A stretch of 49,756 nucleotides of DNA, taken from assembly GCF_018260555.1 (NCBI RefSeq), contig NZ_JAGLBB010000014.1:1-49756 (forward strand), given 5' to 3'. The DNA is from Deinococcus sp. (GTDB lineage Bacteria > Deinococcota > Deinococci > Deinococcales > Deinococcaceae). This document shows positions 28,691 to 39,255 of the stretch, piece after piece. Numbering within the stretch: position 1 is the stretch's first letter; each line of letters starts with the position of its first letter. A program made the translations under genes and the position numbers. The notes under the pieces were generated by a model, which was given only the letters and a program-made list of their open reading frames with translations, searched no databases and had not been told where the DNA came from.

Positions 28691-28730
28691 GGATGCAGCC
28701 GGGATGCAGCCGGGATGCAGCCGGGATGCA
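28691..28730 (+). repeat. 11-bp tandem repeat, 3.6 units
   Basis: GGATGCAGCCG repeats at 28691, 28702 and 28713, with a partial unit at 28724. It lies immediately upstream of the TACGCT -10 box (28732-28737) of the flavin reductase gene, so it fills its -35 region. Confidence 0.85.
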
Positions 28731-28744
28731 CTACGCTCTGGGGC

Positions 28745-29335
28745 GTGAAGTTCACGGTTGTGTCTACCAGTCTCGATCCGGAGAGTCGCAGTGCGTGGCT
28801 GTGCACGCTGGCCGCCGCGCAGTTGCGCGCGCAGGAGCATGAGGTCACGTTCCTCGATCTGCGCGCGCAGCCGCTGCCGCCCTTCGATAACGTGCAGGGG
28901 CCGGGCGGCTGTTACGCGCACCCGCACGCGGCGCTGTACCACGCGGCGGTTGCCGGGGCGGACGGCGTGTTCCTGGGCGTGCCCGTGTACAACTGGGGAC
29001 TGGGGTCGGGCGCAAAGGCGCTGGTGGAACTGACGGGCAGCAGCGACGCGGCGCGCGGCCTACACGGCGCCTGGTTCGATAAGCCGGTCACGTTCCTGGT
29101 GTCGGGTGGGCTGGATCACGGGTACCTGAGTCACGGGGCGTTCGCGTTCGGGTTGATGGTGGATTTCCGCTGCGTGGTGAACCCGCACTTCGTGTACGCC
29201 ACGTCGGCTCACTGGGACGCGCCGGAGGTTCCGGGCGAGTGGCTGCGGGCGCGGCTGGCGCGCACGGTGGCGCGGGGCGTGGACCTGTCGGCGCGCCTCT
29301 CGGGGCGGGACTACGCCAGCGTGTGGGAACTGTGA
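28745..29335 (+). CDS. NAD(P)H-dependent FMN reductase family protein
   Basis: A 196-residue flavodoxin-fold oxidoreductase. VVSTSLDPESRSAWLCTLAA is the phosphate loop that binds FMN; GVFLGVPVYNWGLGSGAKALVEL is the P-x-Y-N motif contacting the flavin ring; PVTFLVSGGLDHGYLS follows. Family members reduce free flavins, quinones, azo dyes or chromate. GTG 28745 lies 7 nt after TACGCT, a leaderless start. It overlaps the next gene by 4 nt (GTGA). Confidence 0.85.
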   Translation: MKFTVVSTSLDPESRSAWLCTLAAAQLRAQEHEVTFLDLRAQPLPPFDNVQGPGGCYAHPHAALYHAAVAGADGVFLGVPVYNWGLGSGAKALVELTGSSDAARGLHGAWFDKPVTFLVSGGLDHGYLSHGAFAFGLMVDFRCVVNPHFVYATSAHWDAPEVPGEWLRARLARTVARGVDLSARLSGRDYASVWEL

Positions 29336-30099
29336 CGGACCCGGGTCTGCCCGGGCGCACGCCGCGGCCGCCCACCGAGCGGCCGCGCGTGATCCTGGAG
29401 CACCCGGATTTTTATGTGGTGCACAAGCCCGCGCTGTGGCTCACGCACCCGGTGCGCGCGCGGGTGGAGGTGCCGGATGTGCTGACGTTCATGCAGCGCG
29501 CGACCGGCGAGGCCACCCTCGCGCCGCCGCACCGCCTGGACCGCGAAACCAGCGGCGCGCAGCTCCTGACCCGGGACCGGGAGGCCGCGCAGCGTTTTTT
29601 CACGCTGTTCAAGACGCATCTGGTCGGCAAGACGTACCTGGCGCTCGTGCACGGGACGCCCGACTGGGAGCGCCGCACGCTGGACGGCCCGCTGGGCGAC
29701 CTGGGGCTGGGCGGCGCTAACCGGATCGCCATGAGGCAGGCGGTCGTGCCGGACGGAAAACCGGCCGTGACGGACTTCCGGGTCGTGGATCGACGCGCCG
29801 GACACGCCCTGATCGAGGCGTACCCGCGCAGTGGCCGCCTTCACCAGATTCGCGCGCACCTGTCTCACCTGGGTCTGCCGATGGTCGGGGACAAGATCTA
29901 TGGCCGGGACCCGGACGTGTTCCTGGCGTTCATGGAGACCGGGCAGACGCCGGAACTCACGGCGCGGCTGGGGCTGGCGCGGCAGGCGCTCCACGCGGCG
30001 CGTGTGGCGTTCCCCTGGGCCGGGGCGCAGGTTGTGGCCGAGGTGCCCTTGGCCCCGGACCTCCAGGCGTACTGGGACGCGCTGCCCGAGACGCCCTGA
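29332..30099 (+). CDS. Pseudouridine synthase, RluA/TruC family
   Basis: A 255-residue RNA-modifying enzyme. FYVVHKPALWLTHP is the RluA motif I, PHRLDRETSG contains the catalytic Asp (H-R-L-D-x-x-T-S-G), KTYLALVHG is motif II, and SGRLHQIRAHLSHLGLPMVGDKIYG is motif III. No S4 domain is present, so TruC/RluA-type tRNA or rRNA isomerisation is expected; the position modified is unknown. It starts at a GTG overlapping the previous stop. Confidence 0.92.
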   Translation: MTDPGLPGRTPRPPTERPRVILEHPDFYVVHKPALWLTHPVRARVEVPDVLTFMQRATGEATLAPPHRLDRETSGAQLLTRDREAAQRFFTLFKTHLVGKTYLALVHGTPDWERRTLDGPLGDLGLGGANRIAMRQAVVPDGKPAVTDFRVVDRRAGHALIEAYPRSGRLHQIRAHLSHLGLPMVGDKIYGRDPDVFLAFMETGQTPELTARLGLARQALHAARVAFPWAGAQVVAEVPLAPDLQAYWDALPETP

Positions 30100-30130
30100 A
30101 GACCCCGCGGCGCGGCGTGACCGTGGACTC

Positions 30131-30158
30131 TTGCCAAACGCATTAATCCGAGTATCCT
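30131..30158 (+). promoter_or_regulatory. feo operon promoter
   Basis: TTGCCA (30131-30136) and TATCCT (30153-30158) are 16 nt apart. Transcription should begin near 30166. No clear Fur or DtxR palindrome was found overlapping it, so iron regulation is not visible by eye. Confidence 0.6.
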
Positions 30159-30193
30159 GATCGGGTATGACCCTCTGGGGTCGGAGGCGCCCG

Positions 30194-30420
30194 ATGGAAG
30201 AACGAACCCTTGATCAACTCAACCCCGGTGACGCCGCGCACGTTGTGTCCCTCGACCCCCGCCACCCGCTGCGCCGCCGCCTGCTGGAACTGGGGTTCGT
30301 GCGGGGCGCGCCCGTGACAGTGGTGCGCCGCGCCCCGATGGGTGATCCGCTGGAACTCCGGGTAAACGGCACGGACCTCGCGCTGCGCCTCGCGGACCTC
30401 CGGGGCATCCGGGTACGGCG

Positions 30421-30424
<4 letters not shown>
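30194..30424 (+). CDS. feoA: Ferrous iron transport protein FeoA
   Basis: A 76-residue SH3-like protein: TLDQLNPGDAAHVVSL, RRRLLELGFVRGAPVTVVRRAPMGDPLELRVNGTDLALR. The G-(x)-V-G-x2-V core and P-L-x-I/V-R-V-x-G are typical of FeoA, the cytoplasmic accessory of FeoB. The start is ambiguous: ATG 30194 has a good GGAGG at 30183-30187, while ATG 30167 in the same frame lies exactly where a leaderless transcript would begin and adds MTLWGRRRP. I prefer 30194 because the family begins there. Confidence 0.9.
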
Positions 30425-32664
<2,240 letters not shown>

Positions 32665-32699
32665 CCCGCACTCCGCTTAAGTGGCTTGCAAGGCCGCTG

Positions 32700-32798
32700 G
32701 GTCCGAGCAGAGCGAGCAGGAGCGAAACGGGTTCCGGGCGTAGGGTTGGTAACCCGGTGCCGTCCCGGGTTGACCACGAAACAGACGGATTCCGGGCG
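32700..32798 (-). repeat. Dispersed intergenic repeat family A, subtype 2 copy (one end missing)
   Basis: About 100 bp between feoB and feoC. It matches the complement of 43197-43330 through GAGCGAAACGGGTTCCG..., AACCCGGTG, CCGGGTTG and the ACGGATTCCG end, but the other terminus is lost. Only family A and B repeats interrupt the feo operon. Confidence 0.72.
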
Positions 32799-32830
32799 AC
32801 ACGGGTACGTACCTCCGTGGCGGCGTCCGC

Positions 32831-33130
32831 ATGAGCGCCTCGCCGCTGGCAGGCATCCTGAACGCCATTGCCCGGCAACCGCGCACGCCCGCCGAACTGG
32901 CCCGCGACCTGGGCAGCAGCGAAGGCGCCCTGAGCGGCATGCTGCGCACCCTACAGGGCGGCGGCTACGTGCAGGAGGCCACGCAGACCACGGACGGCTG
33001 CGAGTGCGGCCCCTGCGCCCTGAAAAGCATGTGCCGCAACGCCGATCAGGACGCCCCGCCCCTGCACCTGCTGCGGCTCACGCCACGCGGCGAGGCGTAC
33101 CTGCGCCGCCTTCTGCCCATGACCAACTGA
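32831..33130 (+). CDS. feoC: FeoC-like winged-helix protein with Fe-S-type cysteines
   Basis: A 99-residue protein: winged helix at 6-55 (AIARQPRTPAELARDLGSSEGALSGMLRTLQGGGYVQE), then CECGPCALKSMC (Cys-x-Cys-x2-Cys-x5-Cys), the oxygen-sensitive Fe-S site known in FeoC, and a C-terminal segment HLLRLTPRGEAYLRRLL. It probably controls FeoB stability or feo expression. A five-codon frame from GTG 32817 ends in TGA overlapping the ATG (ATGA), echoing the mini-ORFs elsewhere, but no good -10 box precedes it. Confidence 0.85.
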   Translation: MSASPLAGILNAIARQPRTPAELARDLGSSEGALSGMLRTLQGGGYVQEATQTTDGCECGPCALKSMCRNADQDAPPLHLLRLTPRGEAYLRRLLPMTN

Positions 33131-33134
33131 GGGC

Positions 33135-33262
33135 TAAGTACACTGCGTTTATCCTGTAGATACACCGCGCGGAGCGCGGAGCAGAAGAACGTACGTTGGA
33201 GCGGAGATGGAGAGGTTCCGGTGCTTTCCCGGCATGGCGCCATGTGAGCTTCAAGGTCCTTA
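33135..33262 (-). repeat. Family B repeat (MITE-like), copy 2
   Basis: 128 bp, the same length as 11962-12089 and in opposite orientation, with shared blocks such as GCGTTTATC, CCGCGCGGAGCGCG, GCAGAAGAA, GTACGTTGGAGCG and GAGAGGTTCCGG. Left end TAAGTAC, right end GTCCTTA (one change from GTACTTA). It starts 5 nt after the feoC stop codon. Confidence 0.85.
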
Positions 33263-33413
33263 GTCCCTCGCCCGCCACCTTTTCCCGCCCTCCCCTGCCC
33301 CGCGCAGGCCAGGGCCGGGAGCCGCCTGGGTCCAGCCTTCACGCCCGCCGGGCGTTGCAAGGTGGTCACTCCTGACAGGTCGGCCGCCTGGCCGCCCCTA
33401 TACTCGCCGCATC

Positions 33414-34670
33414 ATGACTGCCCACCCTTCTTCCGCCCCGCGCGTCAGTCCGTGGGTGCTGTCCGCGTTCTGGTTCGGCACGGCGTTCCACTGGCTGCTG
33501 CTGCTGCTGGTCCTGATGCCCGCCAACGTGGAATCGTTCGTGGGTTCGTCCCTGAAAGGCACGTACTCGGGGGCGCTTGTGGCCATCGGCGCGGTCATGG
33601 CCTTGGTGATCCCGCCGCTGGTCGGGGCCCACAGTGACCGCACGGGGCGGCGCGTGCCGTACCTGCGCGTGGGCGTGGGTGTGAACCTCGCCGGACTGGC
33701 CGTCATGGCGGCCGCCGTGACCCTGCTCGGCGGCATGGCGGGCTTCTGGGTGTACGTGCTGGGGTTCGTGCTGGTGCAGTTCGGGAACAATTTCGCTACC
33801 GCGCCGTACTCGGCCCTGATTCCGCAACTCGTTCCGCCCGAGCAGCGCGGCCGCTACAGCGGCGTGATGGGCATGCTTCAGGCGGCCGGGCAACTGCTGG
33901 GCGCCGTGAGTGCCTTCGTGGTGGGCAGCCTGCACCTTCCGGCGCTTATCTCTTTCGTGCTGATCGGCCTGTTTCTGCTCGTCCCGGCGCTGGTGACCAT
34001 GCGCGGCGTGCCGGACGATCACGCGCCGCCCGCCGCGGGACAGCGCCCGGCGCCGTGGCGCACGCTGTTCGCGTACCAGCCGTTCCTGTGGGTGTTCATC
34101 ACGCGCGTGCTGTTCGCGCTGGGGCAGTACTCGGTGCAGCCGTTCTTGCAGTACTACAACGCCGACGTGCTCAACCAGAAGGACCCGGTGACCTCCAACT
34201 CGATCATGCTGGCGTGCATCATCGTGGCCAGCATCGTCTCGGCCCTGATCGGCGGGCGGGTCAGCGACCGGGTGGGCCGCAAACCCGTCATTTACGTGGC
34301 GGGGACCACCATGGCGGCCGCTGCGCTGCTGCTGCTGGTCGTGCCGGGCTTCGGCGCGGCGCTGCCCCTGGCCGTGGTGTTCGGCCTGGGCTTCGGGGCG
34401 TTCACCAGTGTGGACTGGGCGCTGGGCAGCGACGCCATGCCCAGTGACAGCAGTTTCGCGCGTGACATGGGCATCTGGCACGTGGCATTCGTGGCCCCGC
34501 AGTTCATCGGTGGGCCGCAGGGCGCGCTGCTCGACTGGGGGAACGCGCGCGGCGACAACCTGGGCTACACGCTGGTGTTCGGCATTGCGGCCGCGTTCTT
34601 TATTCTCGGTGTACTGCTGGTGCGCAACGTCCCCGACACCCGCCCGAAGGGCGTACACCGACCCGCCTGA
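33414..34670 (+). CDS. MFS transporter (SLC45/sugar-like)
   Basis: A 418-residue inner-membrane protein with about 12 helices. GAHSDRTGRRVPYLRVG is motif A with the R-R-x-P-Y/F tail seen in the SLC45/GPH-like sugar porters; RGRYSGVMGMLQAAGQLLGAV and GRVSDRVGRKPVIYVAG (second-half motif A) follow. Substrate is uncertain, perhaps a sugar. TATACT (33399-33404) lies 9 nt before the ATG. No enzyme gene beside it hints at a pathway. Confidence 0.87.
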   Translation: MTAHPSSAPRVSPWVLSAFWFGTAFHWLLLLLVLMPANVESFVGSSLKGTYSGALVAIGAVMALVIPPLVGAHSDRTGRRVPYLRVGVGVNLAGLAVMAAAVTLLGGMAGFWVYVLGFVLVQFGNNFATAPYSALIPQLVPPEQRGRYSGVMGMLQAAGQLLGAVSAFVVGSLHLPALISFVLIGLFLLVPALVTMRGVPDDHAPPAAGQRPAPWRTLFAYQPFLWVFITRVLFALGQYSVQPFLQYYNADVLNQKDPVTSNSIMLACIIVASIVSALIGGRVSDRVGRKPVIYVAGTTMAAAALLLLVVPGFGAALPLAVVFGLGFGAFTSVDWALGSDAMPSDSSFARDMGIWHVAFVAPQFIGGPQGALLDWGNARGDNLGYTLVFGIAAAFFILGVLLVRNVPDTRPKGVHRPA

Positions 34671-34810
34671 GCGTCGTGTACCGCCTTTACGCAGGCCATG
34701 ACCGTGATCCTCACGCGGTGTGCAGCGTTCCTTCAGGACGGGTTACGGAGCTGTTCACACGGTGCGCCGCCTCCCAGTCCGGCGTGGCCGGGGCGTGGCA
34801 GGGTAAACCC

Positions 34811-35308
34811 ATGACGCAACCCGATTCCACCCGCAAGGACCCCGTCAAGACGCTCGCCAGCCTGATCAAGGAAGTGCATTTCGCCATGCTGACCGTGCAG
34901 ACCGCCGAGGGGCACCTGCACGCGCACCCCATGACCACCCAGCAGGTCGAGTTCGACGGTGACATCTGGTTCATCGGAGGCAAGGATACCGAGCAGGTGC
35001 GCGACATGGCGGCCCGCCCGCAGGTGAACGTCAGTTACTCCAGCCCCGACAAGGGCGTGTACGTCAGCGTCACCGGGACGGCCCAGCTCGTCGAGAACCG
35101 CGCGAAACTCGATGAACTCTGGAGCGACTTCTACCAAGCGTACTTCCCGCAAGGCAAAGAAGACCCGAACATTCAGCTCATTCAGATTCACGCCAGCGGC
35201 GCCGAGTACTGGGAAGGCAACGGCAAGGTCCGCAGTCTGCTGGAATTCGCCAAGAGCTTGGTGGGCGGCAAACCCGACATGGGCGAAAACGAAACCATCC
35301 GCCTCTGA
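34811..35308 (+). CDS. Pyridoxamine 5'-phosphate oxidase-like (general stress protein 26 type)
   Basis: A 165-residue split-barrel flavoprotein. Seen: HFAMLTVQTAEGHLHAHPMTTQ (FMN-contact strand), WFIGGKDTEQVRDMAARPQVNVSYSSP, YVSVTGTAQLVENRAKLDELW, and an aromatic C-terminal part EYWEGNGKVRSLLEFAKSLVGG. It matches the GSP26-type FMN-binding stress proteins rather than PdxH. The start at ATG 34811 is supported by family length; no strong Shine-Dalgarno or -10 box is seen. Confidence 0.85.
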   Translation: MTQPDSTRKDPVKTLASLIKEVHFAMLTVQTAEGHLHAHPMTTQQVEFDGDIWFIGGKDTEQVRDMAARPQVNVSYSSPDKGVYVSVTGTAQLVENRAKLDELWSDFYQAYFPQGKEDPNIQLIQIHASGAEYWEGNGKVRSLLEFAKSLVGGKPDMGENETIRL

Positions 35309-35344
35309 GCCCAGGCCGAAAGCCGCGCAGAAGGATAGACACCG

Positions 35345-35389
35345 ATATGAGGGGATGCCCGTTCAGGTCAGACGGGCAACCCCTCATAT
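35345..35389. terminator. Perfect hairpin downstream of the PNPOx-like gene
   Basis: ATATGAGGGG-A-TGCCCGT (35345-35362) pairs with ACGGGCA-A-CCCCTCATAT (35372-35389) around a 9-nt loop. No U-tract follows, but its place between converging genes fits a bidirectional terminator. Confidence 0.75.
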
Positions 35390-35431
35390 TGATGTCAGCT
35401 TGAGCGGCAACGAGTCGGTGCAGGGATCTGT

Positions 35432-35486
35432 CTGGCCCTCTCGTTCACAGCCCAAAACAGGTGTGAATTGTGAACGAGAGGGCCAG
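35432..35486. terminator. Second hairpin, serving the OmpH-like gene
   Basis: A perfect 17-bp stem (35432-35448 with 35470-35486) encloses a 21-nt loop. On the minus strand it starts 9 nt after the stop codon of the OmpH-like gene. Confidence 0.78.
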
Positions 35487-35494
35487 AAACCCTC

Positions 35495-35959
35495 CTACTT
35501 GAGTTCCTTGATGACGGCGGTGTTCAGGCTGGTGGCGGCTTGGTTCACATACACGGCCAGTCTGGTCTGCGCGGCGACTTTCTCGTCGAGCACCACGGTG
35601 TATCCGTTGGCCCTGGCAACCTTGGCCACGGCGGCATTGATCTTCTTGCTCAGCGGCTGAAAGGCCCCGTCGATCCGCTTGGCGTAGCTGGTGCGGGCGG
35701 CCGCGTAGGCCTGCTGGGCCTTGGTCAGCGCGGCGCGGTTGGCGGTCGTGTTCGACTTCGCAGCCAGCGCCTGAAGGGCTTTCTGCCGGGCGCCCAGGTC
35801 AGCCGTGGCCTTGGCGTTCAGGTCCAGGTAGGGTTTGCTGCCGGGCATGGCCTTGATGACCGTCTGCACGTTCAGGGTACCGACGCGGCTCCGACTCTGC
35901 TGCGCGTGAGGAACGGTCGTCAGGAGGGCCAGCGGTAGGATCATCATGAATTTGTTCAA
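35495..35959 (-). CDS. OmpH/Skp-family periplasmic protein, paralogue 1
   Basis: A 154-residue secreted protein. MMILPLALLTTVPHAQQ is a short signal peptide cleaved after HAQ. The mature part is helical with a tentacle-like coiled region (KATADLGARQKALQALAAKSNTTANRAALTKAQQAYAAARTSYAKRI) and the OmpH end YTVVLDEKVAAQTRLAVYVNQAATSLN. Relatives chaperone outer-membrane proteins. A TTG start at 35959 is chosen since GGAGA lies 8 nt upstream; ATG 35947 would shorten the signal peptide. Paralogue of 36377-36865. Confidence 0.85.
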   Translation of the reverse strand: MNKFMMILPLALLTTVPHAQQSRSRVGTLNVQTVIKAMPGSKPYLDLNAKATADLGARQKALQALAAKSNTTANRAALTKAQQAYAAARTSYAKRIDGAFQPLSKKINAAVAKVARANGYTVVLDEKVAAQTRLAVYVNQAATSLNTAVIKELK

Positions 35960-35995
35960 GGGTGGTGTCTCCTGGCAGGTGGGCGGCGTGCCTGA

Positions 35996-36130
35996 TACGA
36001 ATTCAGATGGATTCAGAACTGCACTGAATCAATCCGAGCGGACGAGAGTAGGAACAGCAGACGCCCCTTCGTGGTATGGAGCCGCAGACGGCGCTTTTCC
36101 GAATGTGGCGGAATGGAGCGCAGTTCGTAC
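35996..36130 (-). repeat. Dispersed intergenic repeat family A, copy 3 (inverted)
   Basis: About 135 bp in reverse orientation, closest to copies 1 and 2 (CTCGGATTGATTC, CTGCGGCTCCATACC, TCGGAAAAGCGCC and CTCCATTCCG on the complement). Left end TACGAATTC, right end AGTTCGTA. It lies in the promoter-side gap between the two OmpH-like genes rather than at a stop codon. Confidence 0.83.
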
Positions 36131-36376
36131 GAACACTTGCTCATGGAATGGCGCGGCCCCGCCAGCATTCTGCCTGCGGGGCCTAGCCTCACCATCAGCC
36201 TGTCAGGAATGGGACTCTATGGGCTGGCGTCCGTCTGGTAGATCGCCCGCCCGGGGTCCGGATAGCCGACCCCAGGCCCAGCCATGCCTGCGCTGCTCGA
36301 TGGGCGGCGCGGGAGCACAGGGCGGCTCGGGCCGAAGGGGTGTGCGAGCCCGTCAACCGGAGTAGGCCTTACTGGA
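36131..36376. other. Intergenic region between OmpH paralogues
   Basis: Contains a hairpin with arms GGCCCCGC (36155-36162) and GCGGGGCC (36176-36183), perhaps a terminator for the upstream minus-strand gene. No coding frame or RNA is recognised. Confidence 0.45.
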
Positions 36377-36865
36377 TTACTTGACGGCCTTGGCGACGGC
36401 GTCGGTCAGTTCGGTGCTGCTGTCGGCGTAGATGACCAGTCCGCTCTTGGCGGCCACGTCACGGTCCATGATGATGGAGAACCCGTTGCTCTTGGCGGTG
36501 GTGTTGATGGCGCTGTCCACGGCCTTCTCGACCTCGGCGATCTTGGGGGCCAGCTGCTTGTCGTAGGCGTCGGCTTTGCTCTTGATGGTGGTGACGAGCG
36601 CCTCACGGTTCTGCTTCTCGGCGGCGGATGCGGCGGCACCCTTGGCATCAATAGCCTTAACCTGCTTGTCGAGCGCCGAGAGTTCTTCGTCGGCTTTTTT
36701 CTGGATGGCCTGGATGTCCTTGTCGCTGGGGTGGGCGGCCAGCAGCTTGGATACGTTCACGAACCCGACCTTCTGGGCGGGGGTCTGGGCGTGCGGGGCG
36801 ACCGTACCGAGGCCGTACGCGGCGACGAGGGCCAGGGGAGCGAGAATCTTGGCGTTGATCTTCAT
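36377..36865 (-). CDS. OmpH/Skp-family periplasmic protein, paralogue 2
   Basis: A 162-residue secreted protein with signal peptide MKINAKILAPLALVAAYGLGTVAPHAQ. The mature part begins KVGFVNVSKLLAAHPSDKDIQAIQKKADEELSALDKQVKAID, the classic OmpH N-strand and helix, and ends GFSIIMDRDVAAKSGLVIYADSSTELTDAVAKAV. It should be a trimeric holdase for outer-membrane proteins or S-layer-associated proteins. TACGGT lies 7 nt before ATG 36865. The two OmpH genes are tandem with a repeat between them, suggesting local duplication. Confidence 0.9.
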   Translation of the reverse strand: MKINAKILAPLALVAAYGLGTVAPHAQTPAQKVGFVNVSKLLAAHPSDKDIQAIQKKADEELSALDKQVKAIDAKGAAASAAEKQNREALVTTIKSKADAYDKQLAPKIAEVEKAVDSAINTTAKSNGFSIIMDRDVAAKSGLVIYADSSTELTDAVAKAVK

Positions 36866-36962
36866 GAGTGGAACCGTAGCACGGCCTTTTCTGAGCCGAA
36901 TGAAGGCCCGCTGACGCCCCGCATATGCAGCGCTGTTTTGGCCGCACATGTAGAATACGCGC

Positions 36963-37586
<624 letters not shown>

Positions 37587-37649
37587 AGCACCCATAGCAG
37601 CACCCATAGCAACGTGCTGGCCTGAAGGGCACACAGGAAGGCACCGCCA

Positions 37650-37694
37650 GAGAAAGGGGGGCCCGGTGTTCGGAACACCGGGCCCCCCTTTCTC
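37650..37694. terminator. Perfect 22-bp bidirectional terminator
   Basis: Arms 37650-37671 and 37673-37694 are perfectly complementary, GC-rich inside (GGGGGGCCCGG) with a GAGAAA/TTTCTC base so that either strand has a U-containing tail. It separates the plus-strand CBS gene from the minus-strand lysX. Confidence 0.9.
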
Positions 37695-37705
37695 GTTGCA
37701 GGCGG

Positions 37706-38569
37706 TTACAGCAGGCTGACGGCGTATTCGCCCATCAGGCGCGGGATGTTCACGCCGGTGGTCGCCACGGAGTTCTTGAATTCCATGGTGTGGTTGATCT
37801 CGATGATCTTCAGCCCCCCCCACTCGTTCTGCGCGGCGGGGTCCTCGACAAGGTCAATGGCGACGATCTGCCCATGCACGGCAGCGGCGGCCCGCACGGC
37901 CAGGTCGGCCATCTCGGGCGTGACGGGGCAGTTGCTGGCCTTCGCGCCGCGCGCAGTGTTGGTGATCCAGTGTTCGCTGGTGCGGTAGATCGCGCCGATG
38001 CACTCGCCACCCACCACGAAGGCGCGGATGTCCCGGCCGGGTTTGTTGATAAGTTCCTGCACGTAGAAGATTCCGTGCTGGGGACCGCCCAGGACTTCCT
38101 TGTGTTCGATCACGGCCTCAGCAGCGGCGCGGTCGTTCAGGCGGCTGACCATGCGGCCCCACGAACCGACGGTGGGTTTCAGGACGACCGGGTAGCCCAT
38201 GGTTTCGATCAGTTGCAGGGCCGTGTCGCCGTCGAAGGCCACGCCGGTGCGGGGGGTGGGCAGGCCGTGGGCGTGCAGGGCGGCGTTCGTGGCGAGTTTA
38301 TCGCCGCACAGTTCGATCACGTGCGCGGGGTTGATGACTTTCACGCCGAAGCCTTCGAGGGCGCGCGTGACGCCGTGGCCGCGGCTCTGGCTGACGCAGC
38401 GTTCAATGGCGACCCGCCAGGGAACGCCAGCGCGGCCCTGGTCGTCGAAGGTGACGGTCAGTTGTGGCGTGTAGACCTTGTCGTAGGGAACGCCGAGGTC
38501 GTCGAGGGCCTCGAAGAGCATTTTCTCGTCGGGGCGGATGCGGTCGTACAGGACGGCGAGGTCTGCCAT
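37706..38569 (-). CDS. lysX: LysX: ATP-grasp ligase joining 2-aminoadipate to LysW
   Basis: A 287-residue RimK/LysX-type ATP-grasp enzyme. The central domain shows VVLKPTVGSWGRMVSRL (glycine-rich ATP loop), HGIFYVQELINKPGRDIRAFVVGGECIGAIYR and IIEINHTMEFKNSV (metal-binding E-x-N). The T-T-G near the end (SVATTGVNIP) is typical of LysX. It ligates the alpha-amino group of aminoadipate to the C-terminal Glu of LysW in the alpha-aminoadipate lysine pathway. It follows lysW on the same strand with a hairpin between (38604-38639). Confidence 0.93.
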   Translation of the reverse strand: MADLAVLYDRIRPDEKMLFEALDDLGVPYDKVYTPQLTVTFDDQGRAGVPWRVAIERCVSQSRGHGVTRALEGFGVKVINPAHVIELCGDKLATNAALHAHGLPTPRTGVAFDGDTALQLIETMGYPVVLKPTVGSWGRMVSRLNDRAAAEAVIEHKEVLGGPQHGIFYVQELINKPGRDIRAFVVGGECIGAIYRTSEHWITNTARGAKASNCPVTPEMADLAVRAAAAVHGQIVAIDLVEDPAAQNEWGGLKIIEINHTMEFKNSVATTGVNIPRLMGEYAVSLL

Positions 38570-38603
38570 GAAAATGTCCGGGGTTGGTGGCCTTGCAAGG
38601 CAG

Positions 38604-38639
38604 CGCGGTCAGGTGTTCCGGTGGAACGGCCTGACCGCG
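38604..38639 (-). promoter_or_regulatory. Hairpin between lysW and lysX
   Basis: CGCGGTCAGG (38604-38613) pairs with CCTGACCGCG (38630-38639). Lacking a U-tract, it may protect the lysW message or partly terminate, giving more carrier than ligase. Confidence 0.5.
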
Positions 38640-38652
38640 TGCCCTGGCGGGC

Positions 38653-38826
<174 letters not shown>

Positions 38827-38855
38827 ATGTACTCCTTACGCTTGATAGGTTATTA

Positions 38856-38866
38856 CGCCAGAATTA
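38856..38866 (-). promoter_or_regulatory. Motif TAATTCTGGCG shared with the hacA upstream region
   Basis: On the minus strand TAATTCTGGCG occurs 30 nt before lysW and again at 41493-41483, about 54 nt before hacA. Both head parts of the lysine pathway, so it may be a shared operator or promoter element. Confidence 0.4.
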
Positions 38867-38907
38867 TTGCGTTCGCAATTGCCTAGGCAGGTTCGCCAGC
38901 CCCTTTG

Positions 38908-39246
38908 TCAACTGACGTCCGCGTCCTCCATCCATTCCAGCGCCACGAGACCCTGGCAATGCGGGCACGACACCACACTGACCTCCGCGCCCTCCAGTAC
39001 CTGCACCGGCGCGGCCGCCAGCAGATCTTCGGTGACCTCAAACTCCTCACCGCAATTCGGGCAGGTTGTCATCTCACCCAGCAACTCCAGATCGAAGTCC
39101 TCTCCTTCACCGTTGCGGGTCACCTCCATCTCCGAATGGCAGGAATCGCATACGATCACGTCCCCCACCATCAGCTCGGCGCGGTCCTCATCGGTCAACT
39201 CCAGCACTTGAGCACACACGGGGCATTCAATCTCCAGGATCGCCAT
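38908..39246 (-). CDS. Tandem zinc-ribbon protein, LysW-like
   Basis: A 112-residue acidic protein with four Cys pairs: CPVC (8-11), CDSC, CPNC, CPHC, making two zinc ribbons. The first (ECPVCAQVLEL ... VIVCDSCHSEMEV, then DFDLELLGE) parallels the LysW zinc ribbon of Thermus. It does not end in EDWGE (its end is EWMEDADVS), so it cannot itself carry the amino group through that residue. TAGACT (minus 39258-39253), which contains the hacB stop codon, is 6 nt from its ATG, giving it a leaderless promoter of its own. Function unknown; a role with the metal-less LysW next door is inferred from position. Confidence 0.8.
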   Translation of the reverse strand: MAILEIECPVCAQVLELTDEDRAELMVGDVIVCDSCHSEMEVTRNGEGEDFDLELLGEMTTCPNCGEEFEVTEDLLAAAPVQVLEGAEVSVVSCPHCQGLVALEWMEDADVS

Positions 39247-39255
39247 ACGCCCAGT